Source: Singulisphaera sp. GP187
Lineage (GTDB): Bacteria > Planctomycetota > Planctomycetia > Gemmatales > Gemmataceae
Assembly: GCA_945868575.1 (NCBI GenBank)
Contig: CAMBMH010000021.1
Span: 1-36,867 of the forward strand
Direction: 5' to 3'
DNA length: 36,867 nucleotides
Within the stretch, counting starts at the first letter, position 1; every line of letters starts with the position of its first letter. The position numbers were made by a program, and so were the translations under genes. Positions 25,498 to 33,375 of this stretch are shown here, piece by piece. Below the pieces are notes generated by a model. It was not told where the DNA came from. It was given only the letters and a program-made list of their open reading frames with translations, and did no database searches.

Positions 25498-26694
25498 TTA
25501 GCTTAGGTAGACATATGGGCTGACCGTGGTCGATCCGTCGGCAAGATATTGCGCCCCTTTCATCCAGGGCTGGCCATCGACCCGCACTGTAAATCGCCAT
25601 GCGGATTGATTGGTCGTGAACGCGATATGTTCGGAAAACGCAATCTCCACCTGGCGTCTGTCGCCAATCAGGTAGTGTTCAAAATTGATCAGACAAACAT
25701 CCCGGGCCGTTCCAAGCACAGGGAGCTTTTCGCTGGTCACCACAGGCAACCCCAATAGCAGCATCCTCGGCTTGTCCCCAAAGCTGGAGATGAAAAGGTT
25801 GTTGCCACCAGCATCAGAAAACGCGATCAGCTTTTCCAGCACCGTTGGATGAATGACCCACGCGGACCGCTCGGGGCCATAACCGGGCAAAAAGCGGGAG
25901 AGCATCTTCGTCGCATCGGCAAATCCAAACGATCCGGCCGTCGCCCGGGTCACGGGAACCGCCGCGGCATTGCCTGTCGCGACCGCGCCCAGAGGCTTGC
26001 CCACGCCATCTCCCCGCAAAAAGGCATAATCCTCATGCCAGGCAATCGCCGATCCAAACAGCGACGCCAAAAGCGCCTCGACCCCCAAAGGCGAATCTTC
26101 CAGAATGGTGTTGGACACCTTCGAATATCCGGAAAGTTCATGAGCCACCATTTCGATCTGGCGGAAGGTCGGCTCGGTTTGGTTGATCGTGCCGCCTTCT
26201 TCGGTCCAGCGGGCGACCAATCCGGCAAAAAACGCCGAATCTCCCGATGTTGGTGCCGAAAAAGTATCCAGCACGGGCACCTGCACCGAACGCCCCGACA
26301 TCGGGATCACCGTCGCCCGGGGCCGGACCACCGCCCGTTCCCCCGAAAGTGCGTAGAGCTTTGGCAAAAATTCCTCGGGAACAAGATACCCTCCCTGGGC
26401 GCCTGTCGCCCCGGTCATCGACGCTTTCATCGAAGAAGGGGTCGATCCATATTTGCGCTCAAGGGCCGCATCATCACCCCGCCTGACTTCAAGTAGCCAA
26501 TCGCCAAGCGACCGGTCGCGTCTTTGAAAATCGGTTTCTCCCGCTTCGCCAAAAAGACGCTGCACCGCCCCCTTTCGCGAAAGGCTCTTGGTCCGCGCGG
26601 CTTCGGCAAGCCGCCTGTCCATTTCCTGTTCCAGGCGACCAAGATATTCATTGCCTCCGACCGTTTGGGAAAGTTCCGCCACTTGCTCACTCAT
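25498..26694 (-). CDS. HK97-fold phage major capsid protein
   Basis: A 398-residue protein with the HK97 major capsid layout. An N-terminal helical scaffold-like delta domain (near residues 1-85, charged and coiled) comes before GGYLVPEEFLPKLYALSGE, the usual start of the mature shell domain. Later come HELSGYSKVSNTILEDSP and LRGDGVGKPLGAVATGN, and AWVIHPTVLEKL in the A-domain. The ATG at 26694 has AGGGAG six to seven bases upstream; a frame to 26751 is open but less likely. It assembles the icosahedral shell after cleavage by the protease encoded just upstream. Confidence 0.93.
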   Translation of the reverse strand: MSEQVAELSQTVGGNEYLGRLEQEMDRRLAEAARTKSLSRKGAVQRLFGEAGETDFQRRDRSLGDWLLEVRRGDDAALERKYGSTPSSMKASMTGATGAQGGYLVPEEFLPKLYALSGERAVVRPRATVIPMSGRSVQVPVLDTFSAPTSGDSAFFAGLVARWTEEGGTINQTEPTFRQIEMVAHELSGYSKVSNTILEDSPLGVEALLASLFGSAIAWHEDYAFLRGDGVGKPLGAVATGNAAAVPVTRATAGSFGFADATKMLSRFLPGYGPERSAWVIHPTVLEKLIAFSDAGGNNLFISSFGDKPRMLLLGLPVVTSEKLPVLGTARDVCLINFEHYLIGDRRQVEIAFSEHIAFTTNQSAWRFTVRVDGQPWMKGAQYLADGSTTVSPYVYLS

Positions 26695-26824
26695 CAACAA
26701 ACTCCCTTGGGATTTCCCCAAAAAGAACCGGCAAAAAAAACAACCGGACAATCCCTGAAAATCACAAACGACTTGCAGGATCGTCCATGTCTTGATACTA
26801 AAGGTTGGTGTAACCGGGGTGCAG

Positions 26825-27529
26825 TCAAATCCCTGACAATATTTCCGCTTTTTTCAGGATCTCATCGCTTTGCGATTTTTCCCCATCATGCACTCTTTGG
26901 GATTGTATTACTCCATTTACGGTGGATTTAGGTGCTGTGGATTCAGGCAACAAGACCGCGCCGGGGTTGGCGGGCATCCAGCAGACCGCATATTCCAGAA
27001 GAAGCCATTTCTCGATCACACGCCGAGCCGCGCTCCAACCGGAGCGGCGCTCTTGCGTGTTTGGTGGACGCTCGGCCAAAATGACAAAACCGACCGATTT
27101 GCCTCCGGCCAATCCCGATCGGACCAATCCAAGCGCCACATCCGGCATCCAGTCACGACCAGATGGATGATTCGTTGGCTTCGGGGGATAGTGGGTTGCG
27201 GCAACGATACCTGGGACGCCCGATTGGGCGCGCTGTTTTCGCCAAAGGGACCGGCCTATGGGCGCCTGGCCATAATCATGATTGAGTGTGACAATCGGAT
27301 TCAAGGCAAAGAGCGAATCATCCATACCCGAGGCAAGTAGCACATCGCCTTCATGATCGACCTGTTCGGTGCTGATCCAGGAGAGATCGACACGCGGATC
27401 CGAGGAAATCCCAATGTCGCCGATTGGGCCGGGATCAACCGATCGACGCAGAATCGTTGGTTCACCCAAGCCAAAACGACTTCGCAAAAGGGCATGGGTT
27501 CGCTGGTCCAATTTTCGTTCCAAAGGCAC
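26825..27529 (-). CDS. Phage prohead protease (HK97 family)
   Basis: A 234-residue protein. The segment STEQVDHEGDVLLASGMDDS with the following LNHDYGQAPIGRS is typical of HK97-type head maturation proteases; the active-site histidine lies in NHDY. The serine in GGKSVGF (near residue 145) fits the catalytic serine. It removes the capsid delta domain during head maturation. It is first in the minus-strand phage block, about 130 bp before the capsid gene. The GTG start at 27529 has no clear ribosome site, so the exact start is unsure. The C-terminal third is less conserved. Confidence 0.85.
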   Translation of the reverse strand: MPLERKLDQRTHALLRSRFGLGEPTILRRSVDPGPIGDIGISSDPRVDLSWISTEQVDHEGDVLLASGMDDSLFALNPIVTLNHDYGQAPIGRSLWRKQRAQSGVPGIVAATHYPPKPTNHPSGRDWMPDVALGLVRSGLAGGKSVGFVILAERPPNTQERRSGWSAARRVIEKWLLLEYAVCWMPANPGAVLLPESTAPKSTVNGVIQSQRVHDGEKSQSDEILKKAEILSGI

Positions 27530-27933
27530 CTAAGTACTAAAGGGAAACATCGATTTCCCCGAAGGTAACACGACCTTTCCCATGGGTGCAGGGAGTGACC
27601 AACGATTTTTTTGGTGGCGGTGTTTGGATGATCCACCAGACGCAGAGACCCTTTCACACAAACAACGCATTGGCTTAGGCCCCCTTTTTTTCCAAGAGGG
27701 GTTGGTGAGAAGTAAAAGACAATGAATCTGCTTGGATTCCTATTTTTTCATAAGCGAAGGCCGATAAAGAAGAAAAACAACCTGCTTGCCTTGGTAAATG
27801 ATTTGTAATTTAAATTCAGTTCGTTATAGTTAGGAGGAGACTATAGCGTGATTCCATAACCAAGACTTTCGTTTCGGTAAGGTCTTTCATCCTTTCCATT
27901 ACGGCATCTGATGTTCCTTTAAGGGAGAAATTC
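27530..27933. other. Intergenic region between phage block and PEP-CTERM gene
   Basis: About 400 bases, AT-rich in the right half. It separates divergent genes and holds a promoter candidate (27803-27830) for the PEP-CTERM gene. A CCCC...GGGG inverted repeat near 27680-27702 could form a weak hairpin. A 28-codon open frame (27722-27808) is present but unsupported. No clear gene is seen. Confidence 0.5.
27803..27830 (+). promoter_or_regulatory. Candidate sigma70-type promoter of the PEP-CTERM gene
   Basis: TTGTAA (27803-27808) and TATAGT (27825-27830) are 16 bases apart, close to the bacterial consensus. The transcript would start near 27838, about 95 bases before the ATG. The ribosome site GGGAG stands six bases before the ATG. 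Confidence 0.45.
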
Positions 27934-28656
27934 ATGCGCACTTTTACGCAAATTCTGGTGTTCTTCCTTGCCGCTGGCTCAACCCATGCTGGTGTCGTTG
28001 CTGGTTTTCGTACGGATTATGTCGCTGGAACTACCGCAGGACAAACCCGTACCGAAGTCTCTGCAGATGGCTGGAACTATATGACCAACAGTGGCGGAGC
28101 TATTGGAACATCATCTAATTATACGAGCTTGGTTTGGAATCCAAACACTAGCGTTATTACATCAGGAGGAGGATACACATTAAACAGTTCGCAATATCCA
28201 TATAATAGCAATTATGTTGGCATATTAAGCGGCGGAACTGGTCATCCAGGACTTGGTACGACTGATTCTGGTTCTGGAGGAATCAGCAGGTACGCCATCG
28301 CCGCATACACCATTCAGGCAGGCGAAGCAGGAACGCTCACTCTCACCAATGGCTCCATTTCGACGACTGCGACAAATCCGGAAAACCTGAGCATTTATGT
28401 GAACAACAGATTGATCAATTCCTACACCGTTTCAAAATCTTCCACCACAAATTTCTCGGATGCTCTGGGAAACCTGAATGTGGGAGACACGGTTTATGTG
28501 GCGGTGGGTGCTGGAACAAGTCACCTTTTTGGAAAATTCCAGCTTGATTATCAAATCGCCACTGTCCCGGAACCAGGAACTCTGGTGTTATTCACCGTGG
28601 GTACCATCACTTGTGCCTTGGGCGCTCTAAGAAAAAAAAGGCGCAAGACGACCTAA
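27934..28656 (+). CDS. PEP-CTERM exported protein
   Basis: A 240-residue secreted protein. A signal peptide (residues 1-20, cleavage near STHA) is followed by a serine-, threonine- and asparagine-rich beta-type domain with a motif similar to a carbohydrate-binding fold (AGTLTLTNGSISTTATN). The C-terminus shows the full PEP-CTERM sorting signal: PEPGT, a hydrophobic helix, then the basic end RKKRRK. An exosortase would cleave it and move it to the surface or to the exopolysaccharide matrix. The gene is more AT-rich than its neighbours, suggesting separate acquisition or relaxed selection. A strong hairpin follows. Confidence 0.9.
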   Translation: MRTFTQILVFFLAAGSTHAGVVAGFRTDYVAGTTAGQTRTEVSADGWNYMTNSGGAIGTSSNYTSLVWNPNTSVITSGGGYTLNSSQYPYNSNYVGILSGGTGHPGLGTTDSGSGGISRYAIAAYTIQAGEAGTLTLTNGSISTTATNPENLSIYVNNRLINSYTVSKSSTTNFSDALGNLNVGDTVYVAVGAGTSHLFGKFQLDYQIATVPEPGTLVLFTVGTITCALGALRKKRRKTT

Positions 28657-28681
28657 TGGCCCCCAGGTCCGCAGGCCGTGC

Positions 28682-28717
28682 GGGCAAAGAAACATTTGGT
28701 TGGTGGTTTCTTTGCCC
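28682..28717 (+). terminator. Strong hairpin after the PEP-CTERM gene
   Basis: A perfect 12-bp stem (GGGCAAAGAAAC with GTTTCTTTGCCC) with a 12-base loop stands 26 bases after the stop codon. It lacks a T-run, so it may stop or protect the transcript rather than act as a classic intrinsic terminator. Confidence 0.55.
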
Positions 28718-28841
28718 TGGGCGTTGCTTTGGGCTAGTCCTTGTGTTGTTCCGTTGCGAAGCATAAAAGTCATGCCAAGTCATGGATGCGTAAAATGAGA
28801 GGTTATAGAAAATAGTCGGCCAATCCCATTGCTTGGGTTTG

Positions 28842-28884
28842 TTGTTTCATGTTCGTGTGGTTCGTGTTTTTTGTGATGAAACAA
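28842..28884. repeat. ACACGAA-type dispersed repeat fragment (candidate)
   Basis: Nine-base inverted arms (TTGTTTCAT and ATGAAACAA) flank two tandem copies of GTTCGTGTG-like sequence. I recall similar ACACGAA-rich intergenic repeats in many environmental genomes. The identification is from memory; other copies cannot be looked for here. Confidence 0.4.
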
Positions 28885-29031
28885 TCTTTGATCTTTTTGT
28901 TGACTGTATTTAACATTAAAACCATCTTTTAATACATAATTTTCCAAAAAAATTTGCCTCTGCACCCAGCTACCAAATCCAGGTAGCTTGGGATTGTTCG
29001 TATTTTCCAAACGCTTAACAAGAGTTGATTC

Positions 29032-29532
29032 ATGCCCAGTCCCACTCTTCACCCTCAACAATGCCAAAAAATCCTTGCTTATGTCCGGGCGGGTGCCGAT
29101 CCGGAGGTGGCCGCACTTGCCGTGGGTGTGAGCCTGATGGAATTTCGCAAAGCTATCGAACATGCCCAACAGAACCCCAACCCCGCCAGGCGCGGGGAGG
29201 ATGGATTGCCCATCGGTTGCTCCACGATTCGCCGGGGGCTTGTGAATTTGCAATTTTTTGCCTGGGAAGTTTTGCAAACCTGGGCACAGGCGCGTCTGGC
29301 CGCGGATGTCCGCATGTTCAAGGAGAAACCCGCCGATTGGTTACGGTTGGGTCCTGGAAAAGCGTGCAGGATCGGAAACCAGTGCCCCAAGGTTTCCAAA
29401 GCACCTGAGTCGGTTCCGTACCCCCAAGGTCCCAATTCCCCCAAAGGAAAGGGGGGAAAAACTCGGGTCGTTACGACCCAGGCCGGGAATCCATCCCGAG
29501 CAAAAACCAAAAATCAGGAAATAAGGGGATGA
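29032..29532 (+). CDS. Small HTH-like protein, possibly terminase-small-like
   Basis: A 166-residue soluble protein. The first 45 residues (KILAYVRAGADPEVAALAVG, then VSLMEFRKAIEHAQQNP) look like a helix-turn-helix of the kind found in phage small terminases and some DNA-binding adaptors. The section AAD-VRMFKEKPADWLRLGP also fits that layout. The last 50 residues are basic and low-complexity (SPKGKGGK). It reads away from the phage block, about 1.5 kb from it. A function is not shown; small terminase is only a suggestion. No strong ribosome site is visible before the ATG. Confidence 0.6.
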   Translation: MPSPTLHPQQCQKILAYVRAGADPEVAALAVGVSLMEFRKAIEHAQQNPNPARRGEDGLPIGCSTIRRGLVNLQFFAWEVLQTWAQARLAADVRMFKEKPADWLRLGPGKACRIGNQCPKVSKAPESVPYPQGPNSPKGKGGKTRVVTTQAGNPSRAKTKNQEIRG

Positions 29533-29646
29533 GCCGCGGGGGGGCGACATGTGGGACAAAAGAAGGCTTGCCCGAAATTTCGAGAGCGTGGATAATGAAC
29601 ATAAGTACACTATTTGACGCCCTTGCAACACCTCATGGAGCCTCCC

Positions 29647-29952
29647 ATGATCCGCCCAGTTCCCAAACTCCCAGGAAAAGCTTGCGAACCATCGTGTCTT
29701 CATTGTGATGAGCCGCTCGTCCCCACCGATGACCACCTCCTTTCCCTTTATGCAGGGATACTCTGCCCCACTTGTCGTTCGTTTTCCGGATATCGCCGCC
29801 TTTATCGCCAAAGGGTCGGCTGGACCGAAAACTGGGAGCTGCACCTGAGATTGCTCACCCGCCGTGCCCGCGTGGAAGAACCTCTTTTTGACCTCGCCGA
29901 TCCCCGTCCCACCCTCGCGCTCCCCTACAAGCGCCGACGGAAAATCGATTGA
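29647..29952 (+). CDS. Small protein with two CxxC pairs (zinc-ribbon-like)
   Basis: A 101-residue protein from the ATG at 29647; an upstream in-frame ATG at 29614 would add 11 residues. It has two cysteine pairs, CLHC near residue 17 and CPTC near 41, as in a zinc ribbon. The C-terminus is basic (YKRRRK). No family is recognised. It lies between two other small plus-strand genes and may form a small group with them. Confidence 0.6.
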   Translation: MIRPVPKLPGKACEPSCLHCDEPLVPTDDHLLSLYAGILCPTCRSFSGYRRLYRQRVGWTENWELHLRLLTRRARVEEPLFDLADPRPTLALPYKRRRKID

Positions 29953-30032
29953 ATCGCCCCCACCCAAATTTTTGACCCGTTTTGACTGTGTTTGGATTTG
30001 TTCCTGTTTCCTGTTTTTGAAGGATTTCGCCC

Positions 30033-30311
30033 ATGAATGATAAGGATCGTCCCAACGGAAAACTCCTGCTCCAGATCAAGTGGGGTGATGAGCGAAGACG
30101 GTTGCACCGTCATGCGCCCAAGTGGCCGGATGAATCCCAGGAACGGAAGGGCTTGCCTTGGCCGGGTTTCCAAGAAGACTATTGGGAGAGGACTTTTGGA
30201 ATCGGCCAGATGATCGGGCAGGTACGCTGTCCCGTTTGCCGACATGACCTTGTCCCACGAACCCTGGCCGAGGGACCAAAGTATTGCTGCGCCTGCCCCG
30301 GCGTGGGATAA
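30033..30311 (+). CDS. Small protein with CxxC motifs, unknown
   Basis: A 92-residue protein. The first part is charged (KLLLQIKWGDERRRLHRH) and the end has two cysteine pairs, CPVC and CCAC, suggesting a second zinc-ribbon-like unit. It has WER and PWPGF segments but no recognised domain. It sits about 80 bp after the previous small cysteine-pair gene in the same direction. Confidence 0.55.
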   Translation: MNDKDRPNGKLLLQIKWGDERRRLHRHAPKWPDESQERKGLPWPGFQEDYWERTFGIGQMIGQVRCPVCRHDLVPRTLAEGPKYCCACPGVG

Positions 30312-30368
30312 TGCCTTTCGTGCCGTGATCATCCTTCCCGAGATGGGGCCTGACCCCAAAGAGTAGTT

Positions 30369-32264
30369 ATGGCAACCTCTTTCCGTCGATCCCGCGCCTT
30401 TTGGGTTTGTCTTGGGGTTTCGACCGCTTGTTTATTTCTGGTGGCTTTGGGAGGGGTTCCCTTTGTCGGTGGGCTTTATGCCCGACCCTCGGCAAATGCC
30501 CCGGCACCAGCCACCAAACGCTATCCGAGCCCTTCCGATATCGCCCTGGTGCACGGCACCCCGCTCGCGCTGGTCACCAATCAGGGAACCGACACGCTCG
30601 CGCTTTTGGATCTCGACAAGGGAACCCTGTTGGCGACTGCCCCCACAGGCAGGCGCCCCTCGGGTGTGGCGATCGCCTCGGATGGCAAACGCGTTGCGGT
30701 CTCCAATCTTTGGGATGATACCGTTTCCCTTTATGAAATTGTCGGGCAGACTCTCTCCCGCACCGCGACCTTTCCGGTGGGACACCTTCCCAGAGGAATC
30801 GCGTTCCTTCCCGGGACGGGACAATTCTCCGTGGCGCTTTCCGGCGATAACGAAGTCGCTCTCGGATCGTTTTCGGAAAAGCGGATCTTTGCCCGCAAGG
30901 TGGTCGCCTCCGAACCCCGGCGGGTGCTTGTCGATGCCCAAGGGAAAAATCTACTTGTGGGATCGACTCGGGCGGCAACAGTCACCCGTCTTTCCCTTCC
31001 TGACCTCAAAACAGTATGGCTGTCCAATTTCCCCGAGGCGTTCAACATGATGGGGCTCGCTTTTGGCCCAGGGGGGAAGGAGATCCTCACTTGCCAGAAC
31101 TTTGACAGGCACCACTCGATCGCGAAGCACAACATCGAACAGGGTTGGGCCATCGACAACCGCTTGGGCCGCCTTCGTCTGGACGGGCGGATTGACACCA
31201 CTTCGGGCCAGCCCGAACTTGCCGAGCATGAACAGCTTTCGATCGACATGCGGGGACAAGCGGCCGGAGATCTTTCGGCCATCGCCGCGACAGCGGATGG
31301 AAAATGGTTGGCGATCTGTGGCGCCGGCACGCAGGAGCTTTTTGTGCTTCCCGGCACGCTCCCCTGGAGCGCGGGCGACCCGGGCGATTTCATCGATGTC
31401 AATCTCGAATATCCCGAGCGGAAATTTCGCAAAATCGCCGTCGGTGGCCGCCCCGTGGCCATGGCCCTTCGTCAGAGTGTCGCTGCCGACAAGTCGACCA
31501 TCAACGAAGCGGTGATCGTCAATCAGCTGGCCGATTGTATCCAGACGATCGATCTCGCCTCGGGAAAAATTACGAAAAAGATCCTCATGGGTGAAGAAAA
31601 GGATCTCGTGCCGGATTCGGTCCGCCGGGGTGAGGCGATTTTTTATGATGCCCGCCGCAGCCACCACACCTGGTTTAGTTGCCATACCTGTCACCCCGAT
31701 GGACACACATCGGGCCGGACCTTTGACACTCTCGCCGATGAAAGCTATGGGAATCCAAAGATGACCCCGACCCTGCGCGGCGTAGGCCAGACCGCCCCAT
31801 GGGGTTGGCACGGCGCCAAGGAAAACCTGGCCAAGTCGGTGGAGGATTCGCTCAACGAGACCCTCTTTGGCACGGTCAAGCCTTCGGCGGATGATGTCCG
31901 CGACCTGGTGGCGTTCCTCAAGACTTTGGAACATCCGAAAAATCCGAGAAGAACCACCGATGCCGCCCGCCGGGGCGAGGCGCTATTTCGGGGCAAGGCC
32001 AACTGCGTCCGCTGTCACCAGGGAGATACTTTCACGACCCCGAAAAGCTATGAAGTGGGTCTGGAATCGGATGGGAGTCCGTTTGAATTCTGGAACCCGC
32101 CGAGCCTGCGCGGGGTCCTAGACCGCAGCCCCCTGGGCCACGAAGGGAAAGCCGCCACGATCGATGAATTCCTGAGGCTCTATCACCAGCCCGAAAAACT
32201 GGGCGGCAAAGCGATCGACAACGCGGAGCGCATGGACCTAATGGAATATCTGAAGGGGCTGTAG
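30369..32264 (+). CDS. Beta-propeller protein with two C-terminal c-type haem domains
   Basis: A 631-residue exported protein. A hydrophobic N-terminal segment (about residues 11-38) acts as a signal or anchor. Residues 50-400 form a YVTN-like beta-propeller, with repeats such as TGRRPSGVAIASDGKRVAVS and VGHLPRGIAFLPGTGQFSV. Two haem c sites follow: CHTCH at 438-442 and CVRCH at 546-550, in a layout like that of the di-haem cytochrome c peroxidase and MauG group. This architecture is frequent in planctomycetes and their relatives. The substrate is unknown; peroxidase or an electron-transfer role is possible. It is a single gene, convergent with the following lipoprotein. Confidence 0.85.
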   Translation: MATSFRRSRAFWVCLGVSTACLFLVALGGVPFVGGLYARPSANAPAPATKRYPSPSDIALVHGTPLALVTNQGTDTLALLDLDKGTLLATAPTGRRPSGVAIASDGKRVAVSNLWDDTVSLYEIVGQTLSRTATFPVGHLPRGIAFLPGTGQFSVALSGDNEVALGSFSEKRIFARKVVASEPRRVLVDAQGKNLLVGSTRAATVTRLSLPDLKTVWLSNFPEAFNMMGLAFGPGGKEILTCQNFDRHHSIAKHNIEQGWAIDNRLGRLRLDGRIDTTSGQPELAEHEQLSIDMRGQAAGDLSAIAATADGKWLAICGAGTQELFVLPGTLPWSAGDPGDFIDVNLEYPERKFRKIAVGGRPVAMALRQSVAADKSTINEAVIVNQLADCIQTIDLASGKITKKILMGEEKDLVPDSVRRGEAIFYDARRSHHTWFSCHTCHPDGHTSGRTFDTLADESYGNPKMTPTLRGVGQTAPWGWHGAKENLAKSVEDSLNETLFGTVKPSADDVRDLVAFLKTLEHPKNPRRTTDAARRGEALFRGKANCVRCHQGDTFTTPKSYEVGLESDGSPFEFWNPPSLRGVLDRSPLGHEGKAATIDEFLRLYHQPEKLGGKAIDNAERMDLMEYLKGL

Positions 32265-32297
32265 GAGAAAACGGAGGCGAGGAAACCGACCCCATGA

Positions 32298-32837
32298 CTA
32301 CTGCAATTTGGGGGCAATGGGAATTCCCGCCTGGACAAGAGGAGCGCTCAGGCGAGCAACCTCCTGTTCGGATAACCGGAAACCTCCCTGGCGCCGTTCG
32401 ATTCCAAAGGATTTTGCATCGCCATCCTGGATACCTGTTGCCAAGCATTCCAGGCAAATGACAAAGTCGACTCCGGTTCCTTTGTTTTTGACACGAACCA
32501 CATGTCGTGGATAAAAACATTTGGGGCGATCCTTCACGGTCCGGTTGAAACCGGTCTGGATCAGGTTCATGATCTCCTTGCGGGTGGCCTCTTCTTCGAT
32601 CTTGACCCTTCCCAGGATGGGACATGCGAGGTAATCATCCACGCGAAAATATTTCTCCGGATCAAGCGCTTTCTGTTTTTCCGGGGAATAAATTGGATCT
32701 TTGGGGTGGGGATCGATCGAAATCAGTTCCATCTCTTCGGGCGGGGGAACATCCCGGGAAATCCCTGAAGAATCACACCCCGCCAGAATCAGGAGCAAAA
32801 GACCAAAAACACCCATGCCGATCGTTCTTGGATACAT
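32298..32837 (-). CDS. Small lipoprotein of unknown function
   Basis: A 179-residue protein starting at the ATG at 32837, with a lipoprotein signal (GMGVFGLLLLILAGC). An open frame continues to 33017, but the extra 60 residues are not signal-like and I reject them. The mature part contains the cysteine pairs ACPI and CLEC (in DFVICLECLATGI) and a helical C-terminus. The gene is convergent with the propeller-cytochrome gene. No family is recognised; a membrane-bound role at the outer face is likely. Confidence 0.65.
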   Translation of the reverse strand: MYPRTIGMGVFGLLLLILAGCDSSGISRDVPPPEEMELISIDPHPKDPIYSPEKQKALDPEKYFRVDDYLACPILGRVKIEEEATRKEIMNLIQTGFNRTVKDRPKCFYPRHVVRVKNKGTGVDFVICLECLATGIQDGDAKSFGIERRQGGFRLSEQEVARLSAPLVQAGIPIAPKLQ

Positions 32838-33234
32838 CGGGGCGCTCCAAAAGCAGTTGGGGATTTTGCGGGGAACCGTTTGGAGTGAGCCTATCCTTTT
32901 TTGGCGAATTTGGCATCCCAACGGGCTTTGAGGGCGGTTCTCAGCCGATACCTCCGACTGCTTCGGCGGTTTTACGGAATGCTTTATGGGCCCCGCCAAG
33001 CCCGGTACCAAAGCCAAAGGGGAAAGGGCATAAGGGCGGTTTGGTCACCTGGCAGTTCGCTTGGGTGACCCGTTTGGCAGGAAAAATCCATTGGGCCAGA
33101 TCAAATTGCCCCTATCCCGCTTAAATCCAAGCCCTGCTGGAGTTATCCGGTCTATCCTCACCTCACCAAAGCCCAATTTCCCATCCGGGTACTTGATTTC
33201 CCGGGAACATGGCTCAAAATAGGTAGATACTCCT
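32838..33234. other. Intergenic region before tRNA-Leu
   Basis: About 400 bases between the divergent lipoprotein and tRNA genes, with no credible gene. A 7-bp inverted repeat, GGTCACC (33043-33049) and GGTGACC (33064-33070), is present. It also holds the likely tRNA promoter. Confidence 0.5.
33193..33220 (+). promoter_or_regulatory. Candidate promoter of tRNA-Leu
   Basis: TTGATT (33193-33198) and CAAAAT (33215-33220) have a 16-base spacer, and the mature tRNA begins 15 bases later. The -10 is poor, so this is tentative. Confidence 0.35.
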
Positions 33235-33317
33235 GCCGGAGTGGCGGAATGGCAGACGCGCCAGCTTGAGGGGCTGGTTTCTGTATAGAAGTGCAGGTTC
33301 AAGTCCTGTCTCCGGCA
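33235..33317 (+). tRNA. tRNA-Leu (anticodon GAG)
   Basis: An 83-base cloverleaf: acceptor arms GCCGGAG and CTCCGGC pair fully; the anticodon stem CCAGC/GCTGG holds the loop TTGAGGG, so the anticodon is GAG; a long variable arm (TTTCTGTATAGAA) follows, as required for a type II leucine tRNA; the T-arm is CAGG-TTCAAGT-CCTG. No CCA is encoded at the 3' end. It reads leucine codons CTC and CTT. Confidence 0.95.
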
Positions 33318-33330
33318 CTTGAAACATCAT

Positions 33331-33356
33331 GACGCGGGCCCAAGTTGGTCCGCGTC
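33331..33356 (+). terminator. Terminator hairpin of tRNA-Leu
   Basis: GACGCGGGCC (33331-33340) pairs with GGTCCGCGTC (33347-33356) through 10 pairs, including one G-T wobble, around a six-base loop, followed by TTGCATTT. It lies 13 bases after the tRNA. Confidence 0.65.
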
Positions 33357-33375
33357 TTGCATTTGGGACAACCTC

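Larger units (their letters stand above)
21658..27529 (-). mobile_element. Phage-derived capsid module without visible terminase, portal, tail or integrase
   Basis: Nine minus-strand genes, several overlapping by 4 bp, read protease, capsid, decoration-like, connector, three small proteins, ParB-like and ABC-GNAT. Order at the front matches an HK97 head module. Missing from both sides in this window are large terminase, portal, tail, lysis and integration genes. No direct repeats that could be attachment sites were found at the ends by eye. It may be a decayed prophage, a satellite, or a domesticated capsid island; the sequence does not decide between these. Confidence 0.75.
28657..29031. other. 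Intergenic region with an inverted repeat
   Basis: About 375 AT-rich bases with no credible gene. Besides the hairpin at 28682-28717 it contains an inverted repeat, TTGTTTCAT (28842-28850) and ATGAAACAA (28876-28884), enclosing GTTCGTGTGG and TTCGTGTTTT. The last bases before 29032 have no recognisable ribosome site of normal strength. Confidence 0.55.

Noticed and set aside
27722-27808. 28-codon open frame before the PEP-CTERM gene
   Set aside because: It overlaps the promoter candidate and has no ribosome site of note or known homologue.
28780-29277. 165-codon minus-strand open frame
   Set aside because: It crosses the inverted repeat and the start of the plus-strand HTH-like gene, and has a low-complexity start with no domain.
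33290-33317. tRNA-Leu 3' end as an attachment site matching the T-arm-like sequence near 23713
   Set aside because: The likeness is limited to the 11-12 bases common to most T-arms, and the block is about 6 kb away.
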